A DNA stretch of 27,496 nucleotides, taken from Nemertoderma westbladi. Taxonomy: Eukaryota > Xenacoelomorpha > Nemertodermatida > Nemertodermatidae. Positions 22,072 through 27,496 of the stretch are shown here, piece after piece. Position numbers and translations under genes: made by a program. Position 1 is the stretch's first letter; each line of letters starts with the position of its first letter. The stretch lies in assembly GCA_032718475.1 (NCBI GenBank), contig JAUCBJ010002057.1:1-27496 (forward strand), written 5' to 3'. The notes under the pieces are model-generated. The model searched no databases. It worked only from the letters and a program-made list of their open reading frames with translations, and was not told where the DNA came from.

Positions 22072-23160
22072 ATGGCGAGCAAGTTGATCAGGAAGAGAAA
22101 GGCGGAGTCAGGAGGAAAGGAGATACTGGTGGATTTCACCGAGAGGCATCCGGAAGAGAAGACGAGAGGATACTACGAGAGGTTGGAAAGGGGTCACGCG
22201 GCGCGAGCGCTGCAGGATCACTTCAGGGAGATGCACGAACAGCGGCTGGTCGGGACCTACGGGACGCCGTCACTGGACAACGCGATCTTCCAACACTTCC
22301 ACTACGTGGTGAAAGGGGACGAGGCGAAGTTCGGGATTCCGAAGTACCCGAGGGAATCACCGAGGAAGGACTGGAAGAGATTCATAGAGTCCGTCAACAG
22401 AGGAGGATATATGATCCTAGACGACGAGGGAACCGTGGAAGACGAGGCGGGTTCGAGACGAGGAACGGCGGGGTCGGCCAGGACCATACTCCTACATTTG
22501 GCCGCGCCAAATGGGGACATCTTCTTATTCGATCTAGGAACGTATGGGAAGAAGGACGGGCCGAAATTAAACCGGTTACCGAAAGCGGTACAAGTCTTGG
22601 TAAGAGAGAAGTCGACGACGAAAGTGGGATCGGCGATTCGCGAGGATGCGGAGAGAATCATCGGTCCGGACGCCACCAACCTCCTGGATATGCAGAAGGT
22701 CTTTATGGCTATGACGGCACCGGATGGGTTGGGGGTAGTCGAAAACACAGGCCAATGCGGGGCGGTGGCAATGGGCCAATTATTGGGGCTCGTGTGCCAC
22801 AAACCGATGGATTGGGGGAAGTTTAGGGAAGAATACGGAGCAGAACTAGCGAACTCGCTAAAGTGGGGAGCGAGACCGGGAAAGCAGGAGGTATATCAAT
22901 TCCGCAGGGGAGCGATAAAGGTATATCAGAAGCGATATATCCTGCAGGAGGACTGGATGATGATAAGTTTGCTTAACTTATTCATGACCGTGGTTATCGA
23001 GAGGGAACCAGGGGCATTTCTGTTATCGGGATCACCCCTAAGCTACAGGAGAGCCTTTAAAGTGGCCTTCGACGGTCTGGTAGACCACCCGGGGCTGAAG
23101 GGCCTGTCGGTGTACTACAACAGCCTTAGAGTTAGAGGGTACGTAAGTACCGCTAGTTAG
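22072..23160 (+). CDS. RNase D/WRN/EXD-like 3'-5' exonuclease ORF, unit 1
   Basis: 362 residues from the ATG at 22072 (G at -3 and G at +4; an upstream in-frame GTG at 22063 is less likely). Residues 1-110 are charged, with no known domain. The DEDD exonuclease pattern follows: motif I LDDEG (Asp117, Glu119), the strand pair ARTILLHLAAPNGDIFLFDL, motif II KVGSAIREDAERI (Asp192), LLDMQKVF (Asp206, like the FDTQ block of RNase D), and a motif III-like W-ARP...KRYILQED with Tyr289 and Asp294. The Tyr-Asp spacing is one residue longer than the usual YxxxD, so activity is uncertain. Family members trim RNA or DNA 3' ends. The last ~11 residues and the stop are encoded by the next minisatellite, so the natural C-terminus is lost. 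Assignment is by eye and needs a profile search. Confidence 0.6.
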   Translation: MASKLIRKRKAESGGKEILVDFTERHPEEKTRGYYERLERGHAARALQDHFREMHEQRLVGTYGTPSLDNAIFQHFHYVVKGDEAKFGIPKYPRESPRKDWKRFIESVNRGGYMILDDEGTVEDEAGSRRGTAGSARTILLHLAAPNGDIFLFDLGTYGKKDGPKLNRLPKAVQVLVREKSTTKVGSAIREDAERIIGPDATNLLDMQKVFMAMTAPDGLGVVENTGQCGAVAMGQLLGLVCHKPMDWGKFREEYGAELANSLKWGARPGKQEVYQFRRGAIKVYQKRYILQEDWMMISLLNLFMTVVIEREPGAFLLSGSPLSYRRAFKVAFDGLVDHPGLKGLSVYYNSLRVRGYVSTAS

Positions 23161-23852
23161 TTAGAGCTAGAGGGTATGTAGTACCGCTAGTTAGTTAGAG
23201 AGTTAGAGCGTACGTAAGTACCGCTAGTTAGTTAGAGTTAGAGGGTACGTAAGTACCGCTAGTTAGTTAGAGTTAGAGGGTACGTAGTACCGCTAGTTAG
23301 TTAGAGTTAGAGGGTACGTAGTACCGCTAGTTAGTTAGAGAGTTAGAGGGTACGTAAGTACCGCTAGTTAGTTAGAGTTAGAGGGTACGTAAGTACCGCT
23401 AGTTAGTTAGAGTTAGAGGGTACGTAGTACCGCTAGTTAGTTAGAGTTAGAGGGTACTTAAGTACCGTTAGTTAGTTAGAGAGTTAGAGGGTACGTAAGT
23501 ACCGCTAGTTAGTTAGAGTTAGAGGGTACGTAGTACCGTTAGTTAGTTAGAGAGTTAGAGGGTACGTAAGTACCGCTAGTTAGTTAGAGTTAGAGGGTAC
23601 GTAGTACCGCTAGTTAGTTAGAGAGTTAGAGGGTACGTAAGTACCGCTAGTTAGTTAGAGTTAGAGGGTACGTAGTTCCGCTGGTTAGTTAGAGAGTTAG
23701 GGGGTACGTAGTACCGTTAGTTAGAGAAGAGTTAAAGGGTACGTAGTACCGTTAGTTAGAGGAGAGTTAGAGGGTACGTAGTACCGTTAGTTAGTTAGAA
23801 TTAGAGTTAGAGGGTACGTAGTACCGTTAGTTAGAAGAGAGAGAGTAAGAGG
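23125..23852 (+). repeat. minisatellite array 2
   Basis: Same unit family and unit order as array 1, about 0.73 kb, starting inside the last codons of the ORF at 22072-23160. Small differences such as gagctagagggtatg near 23166 and gagcgtacg near 23208 distinguish it. Confidence 0.95.
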
Positions 23853-24323
23853 TAAAAGGGGTATATAAGATATAGATATTAGTTAGCAGTTAGTAGCGAG
23901 AGGGGGGCATGTGAGTACAGCTGGGTAAATCGTGTGGCCACACGACGCATACTGCTGTACTACATAGGCCCACAGAGTAGGCCAGAATGTGGATTAGAGA
24001 ATAGAATAATCCATAGGCAGTAGTAAGTAGTAGGACAGTAGAATCAAAGTTAAATAGATAAATAAATAGAATAGGGCTGAAAGTTACAAATAATGGCAAC
24101 ACAAGGAAAGTTATTCTAGAACATAATAAAAGTAACAGACAGAAATCGTAAATTACGCTCATTTACTAGCTTCAAAATTAATTAGTAATAATTTAGGTTA
24201 AAAGGCGCAGTTAAGTAAGAAATAGGCCATTATCGAACCGTACAGAACATCCTAGATACATCACTCATCTGTATTGCGCCTTGGTAAGGCACCACCTTGC
24301 AGGTGAGCGAGTGAGTGTTCGGA
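23853..24323 (+). promoter_or_regulatory. spacer with TATA box, unit 2
   Basis: Near-identical to 21601-22071. TATA box at 23862-23869 and nested inverted repeat at about 23914-23961. Confidence 0.45.
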
Positions 24324-25412
24324 ATGGCGAGCAAGTTGATCAGGAAGAGAAAGGCGGAGTCAGGAGGAAAGGAGATACTGGTGGATTTCACCGAGAGGCA
24401 TCCGGAAGAGAAGACGAGAGGATACTACGAGAGGTTGGAAAGGGGTCACGCGGCGCGAGCGCTGCAGGATCACTTCAGGGAGATGCACGAACAGCGGCTG
24501 GTCGGGACCTACGGGACGCCGTCACTGGACAACGCGATCTTCCAACACTTCCACTACGTGGTGAAAGGGGACGAGGCGAAGTTCGGGATTCCGAAGTACC
24601 CGAGGGAATCACCGAGGAAGGACTGCAAGAGATTCATAGAGTCCGTCAACAGAGGAGGATATATGATCCTAGACGACGAGGGAACCGTGGAAGACGAGGC
24701 GGGTTCGAGACGAGGAACGGCGGGGTCGGCCAGGACCATACTCCTACATTTGGCCGCGCCAAATGGGGACATCTTCTTATTCGATCTAGGAACGTATGGG
24801 AAGAAGGACGGGCCGAAATTAAACCGGTTACCGAAAGCGGTACAAGTCTTGGTAAGAGAGAAGTCGACGACGAAAGTGGGATCGGCGATTCGCGAGGATG
24901 CGGAGAGAATCATCGGTCCGGACGCCACCAACCTCCTGGATATGCAGAAGGTCTTTATGGCTATGACGGCACCGGATGGGTTGGGGGTAGTCGAAAACAC
25001 AGGCCAATGCGGGGCGGTGGCAATGGGCCAATTATTGGGGCTCGTGTGCCACAAACCGATGGATTGGGGGAAGTTTAGGGAAGAATACGGAGCAGAACTA
25101 GCGAACTCGCTAAAGTGGGGAGCGAGACCGGGAAAGCAGGAGGTATATCAATTCCGCAGGGGAGCGATAAAGGTATATCAGAAGCGATATATCCTGCAGG
25201 AGGACTGGATGATGATAAGTTTGCTTAACTTATTCATGACCGTGGTTATCGAGAGGGAACCAGGGGCATTTCTGTTATCGGGATCACCCCTAAGCTACAG
25301 GAGAGCCTTTAAAGTGGCCTTCGACGGTCTGGTAGACCACCCGGGGCTGAAGGGCGAGTCGGTGTACTACAACAGCCTTAGAGTTAGAGGGTACGTAAGT
25401 ACCGCTAGTTAG
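24324..25412 (+). CDS. exonuclease-like ORF, unit 2
   Basis: Same length and motifs as the unit 1 copy. I see two amino-acid changes relative to unit 1: Trp101 is Cys (tgg to tgc at about 24624-24626) and Leu345 is Glu (a two-base change near 25356). All candidate catalytic residues (Asp117, Glu119, Asp192, Tyr289, Asp294) are kept. The ORF again ends in the following minisatellite. Both differences are non-synonymous, so there is no sign of constraint between these copies. Confidence 0.6.
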   Translation: MASKLIRKRKAESGGKEILVDFTERHPEEKTRGYYERLERGHAARALQDHFREMHEQRLVGTYGTPSLDNAIFQHFHYVVKGDEAKFGIPKYPRESPRKDCKRFIESVNRGGYMILDDEGTVEDEAGSRRGTAGSARTILLHLAAPNGDIFLFDLGTYGKKDGPKLNRLPKAVQVLVREKSTTKVGSAIREDAERIIGPDATNLLDMQKVFMAMTAPDGLGVVENTGQCGAVAMGQLLGLVCHKPMDWGKFREEYGAELANSLKWGARPGKQEVYQFRRGAIKVYQKRYILQEDWMMISLLNLFMTVVIEREPGAFLLSGSPLSYRRAFKVAFDGLVDHPGLKGESVYYNSLRVRGYVSTAS

Positions 25413-26104
25413 TTAGAGCTAGAGGGTATGTAGTACCGCTAGTTAGTTAGAGAGTTAGAGGGTACGTAAGTACCGCTAGTTAGTTAGAGTTAGAGGGTAC
25501 GTAAGTACCGCTAGTTAGTTAGAGTTAGAGGGTACGTAGTACCGCTAGTTAGTTAGAGTTAGAGTGTACGTAGTACCGCTAGTTAGTTAGAGAGTTAGAG
25601 GGTACGTAAGTACCGCTAGTTAGTTAGAGTTAGAGGGTACGTAAGTACCGCTAGTTAGTTAGAGTTAGAGGGTACGTAGTACCGCTAGTTAGTTAGAGTT
25701 AGAGGGTACTTAAGTACCGTTAGTTAGTTAGAGAGTTAGAGGGTACGTAAGTACCGCTAGTTAGTTAGAGTTAGAGGGTACGTAGTACCGTTAGTTAGTT
25801 AGAGAGTTAGAGGGTACGTAAGTACCGCTAGTTAGTTAGAGTTAGAGGGTACGTAGTACCGCTAGTTAGTTAGAGAGTTAGAGGGTACGTAAGTACCGCT
25901 AGTTAGTTAGAGTTAGAGGGTACGTAGTTCCGCTGGTTAGTTAGAGAGTTAGGGGGTACGTAGTACCGTTAGTTAGAGAAGAGTTAAAGGGTACGTAGTA
26001 CCGTTAATTAGAGGAGAGTTAGAGGGTACGTAGTACCGTTAGTTAGTTAGAATTAGAGTTAGAGGGTACGTAGTACCGTTAGTTAGAAGAGAGAGAGTAA
26101 GAGG
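25377..26104 (+). repeat. minisatellite array 3
   Basis: Third array, almost identical to array 2, sharing its private variants (gagctagagggtatg, ggtacttaagtacc, gtagttccgctgg). Units 2 and 3 are therefore closer to each other than to unit 1. Confidence 0.95.
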
Positions 26105-26575
26105 TAAAAGGGGTATATAAGATATAGATATTAGTTAGCAGTTAGTAGCGAGAGGGGGGCATGTGAGTACAGCTGGGTAAATCGTGTGGCCACACGACGC
26201 ATACTGCTGTACTACATAGGCCCACAGAGTAGGCCAGAATGTGGATTAGAGAATAGAATAATCCATAGGCAGTAGTAAGTAGTAGGACAGTAGAATCAAA
26301 GTTAAATAGATAAATAAATAGAATAGGGCTGAAAGTTACAAATAATGGCAACACAAGGAAAGTTATTCTAGAACATAATAAAAGTAACAGACAGAAATCG
26401 TAAATTACGCTCATTTACTAGCTTCAAAATTAATTAGTAATAATTTAGGTTAAAAGGCGCAGTTAAGTAAGAAATAGGCCATTATCGAACCGTACAGAAC
26501 ATCCTAGATACATCACTCATCTGTATTGCGCCTTGGTAAGGCACCACCTTGCAGGTGAGCGAGTGAGTGTTCGGA
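26105..26575 (+). promoter_or_regulatory. spacer with TATA box, unit 3
   Basis: Near-identical to the other spacers. TATA box at 26114-26121 and nested inverted repeat at about 26166-26213. Confidence 0.45.
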
Positions 26576-27496
26576 ATGGCGAGAAAGTTGATCAGGAAGA
26601 GAAAGGCAGAGTCAGGAGGAAAGGAGATACTGGTGGATTTCACCGAGAGGCATCCGGAAGAGAAGACGAGAGGATACTACGAGAGGTTGGAAAGGGGTCA
26701 CGCGGCGCGAGCGCTGCAGGATCACTTCAGGGAGATGCACGAACAGCGGCTGGTCGGGACCTACGGGATGCCGTCGCTGGACAACGCGATCTTCCAACAC
26801 TTCCACTACGTGGTGAAAGGGGACGAGGCGAAGTTCGGGATTCCGAAGTACCCGAGGGAATCACCGAGGAAGGACTGGAAGAGATTCATAGAGTCCGTCA
26901 ACAGAGGAGGATATATGATCCTAGACGACGAGGGAACCGTGGAAGACGAGGCGGGTTCGAGACGAGGAACGGCGGGGTCGGCCAGGACCATACTCCTACA
27001 TTTGGCCGCGCCAAATGGGGACATCTTCTTATTCGATCTAGGAACGTATGGGAAGAAGGACGGGCCGAAATTAAACCGGTTACCGAAAGCGGTACAAGTC
27101 TTGGTAAGAGAGAAGTCGACGACAAAAGTGGGATCGGCGATTCGCGAGGATGCGGAGAGAATCATCGGTCCGGACGCCACCAACCTCCTGGATATGCAGA
27201 AGGTCTTTATGGCTATGACGGCACCGGATGGGTTGGGGGTAGTCGAAAACACAGGCCAATGCGGGGCGGTGGCAATGGGCCAATTATTGGGGCTCGTGTG
27301 CCACAAACCGATGGATTGGGGGAAGTTTAGGGAAGAATACGGAGCAGAACTAGCGAACTCGCTAAAGTGGGGAGCGAGACCGGGAAAGCAGGAGGTATAT
27401 CAATTCCGCAGGGGAGCGATAAAGGTATATCAGAAGCGATATATCCGGCAGGAGGACTGGATGATGATAAGTTTGCTTAACTTATTCATGACCGTG
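26576..27496 (+). CDS. exonuclease-like ORF, unit 3 (cut by window end)
   Basis: Partial: 307 codons to the window edge. Relative to unit 1 I see Ser3 to Arg, Thr65 to Met and Leu291 to Arg (cctgcag to ccggcag near 27447), plus at least three silent changes. Leu291 lies inside the motif III-like block. The frame is still open. The tandem array probably continues beyond the window. Confidence 0.6.
   Translation, partial: MARKLIRKRKAESGGKEILVDFTERHPEEKTRGYYERLERGHAARALQDHFREMHEQRLVGTYGMPSLDNAIFQHFHYVVKGDEAKFGIPKYPRESPRKDWKRFIESVNRGGYMILDDEGTVEDEAGSRRGTAGSARTILLHLAAPNGDIFLFDLGTYGKKDGPKLNRLPKAVQVLVREKSTTKVGSAIREDAERIIGPDATNLLDMQKVFMAMTAPDGLGVVENTGQCGAVAMGQLLGLVCHKPMDWGKFREEYGAELANSLKWGARPGKQEVYQFRRGAIKVYQKRYIRQEDWMMISLLNLFMTV

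Larger units (their letters stand above)
20875..27496 (+). repeat. 2252-bp higher-order tandem repeat (macrosatellite), 3 units, last cut by window end
   Basis: Unit 1 is about 20875-23126, unit 2 about 23127-25378, unit 3 about 25379 onward. Matching landmarks are spaced exactly 2252 bp: TATA at 21610, 23862 and 26114; ORF ATG at 22072, 24324 and 26576. Identity is very high, with scattered single-base differences. Each unit holds minisatellite, spacer and exonuclease-like ORF. The junction lies in a shared ttagagttagagggtacg, the likely site of unequal exchange. Confidence 0.95.

Noticed and set aside
22029-22826. 265-residue + strand ORF overlapping the exonuclease-like ORF in another frame (also at 24281 and 26533)
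   Set aside because: It is a shadow: Gly/Arg-rich translation with no fold signature, while the overlapping frame shows ordered exonuclease-type motifs. Repetition in all units only reflects the tandem repeat.
20831-23852. CRISPR array
   Set aside because: Repeats are directly adjacent and degenerate with no unique spacers, and the setting is eukaryotic; this is a minisatellite.

Overview
The window looks like animal nuclear DNA, probably from a marine invertebrate, although the species cannot be read from it. Evidence: an isolated EGF-like exon with consensus splice sites, a non-LTR retrotransposon, a tRNA-derived SINE head, a MITE, a BEL/Pao-type gag-protease region, minisatellites and very long poly-G/poly-C tracts. 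There is no operon structure, bacterial promoter or rRNA. The only sign of a host gene is the EGF exon on the + strand at 12773-12904, so much of the rest may be intron or flank filled with mobile DNA.

Layout, left: 1-1384 shows no gene. 1385-1618 is a 117-bp tandem duplication beside a tRNA-like SINE head (1661-1735, minus). 1832-4039 (minus) is a LINE ORF with a complete-looking AP endonuclease and an RT that stops just after motif A. 4841-4903 is a perfect 29-bp hairpin. 4904-6042 holds two copies of a dispersed repeat, one carrying a 222-bp insertion. 7464-9200 (minus) is an unrecognised intronless gene whose two ORFs lie in one frame, separated by a single TGA plus 29 open codons; a decayed second copy lies at 6928-7060 and a promoter-like cluster at 9288-9421. 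9827-10120 is a MITE with 50-bp terminal inverted repeats.

Layout, right: after the EGF exon and a minus-strand LINE 3' fragment (13745-13927), a purine-rich + strand element fills 13987 to the end. It has a leader with promoter-like motifs, a very long Gag-like frame (14611-19101) and a protease frame (19098-20690). The Gag-like frame contains arginine/acid repeats, a long coiled coil, poly-Gly, an Asn-rich prion-like stretch, 20-residue repeats and a DUF1759-like core. The protease frame has a CCHC knuckle and a DUF1758-like aspartic protease. No RT, RNase H or integrase core follows; the protease ORF ends in a short stretch that resembles the C-terminus of a BEL/Pao integrase. Three of the four breaks in the Gag-Pro frame lie at, or directly after, poly-G tracts.

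Downstream, a 2252-bp unit is repeated at least three times in tandem (about 20875 to beyond 27496). Each unit has about 0.73 kb of ~34-bp minisatellite, a spacer with a TATA box and a palindromic stem, and an ORF of 362 codons that I read as a divergent RNase D/WRN/EXD-type 3'-5' exonuclease. The ORF's last residues and stop codon come from the next minisatellite. This is the most unusual part of the window: a coding macrosatellite attached to a pol-less retroelement.
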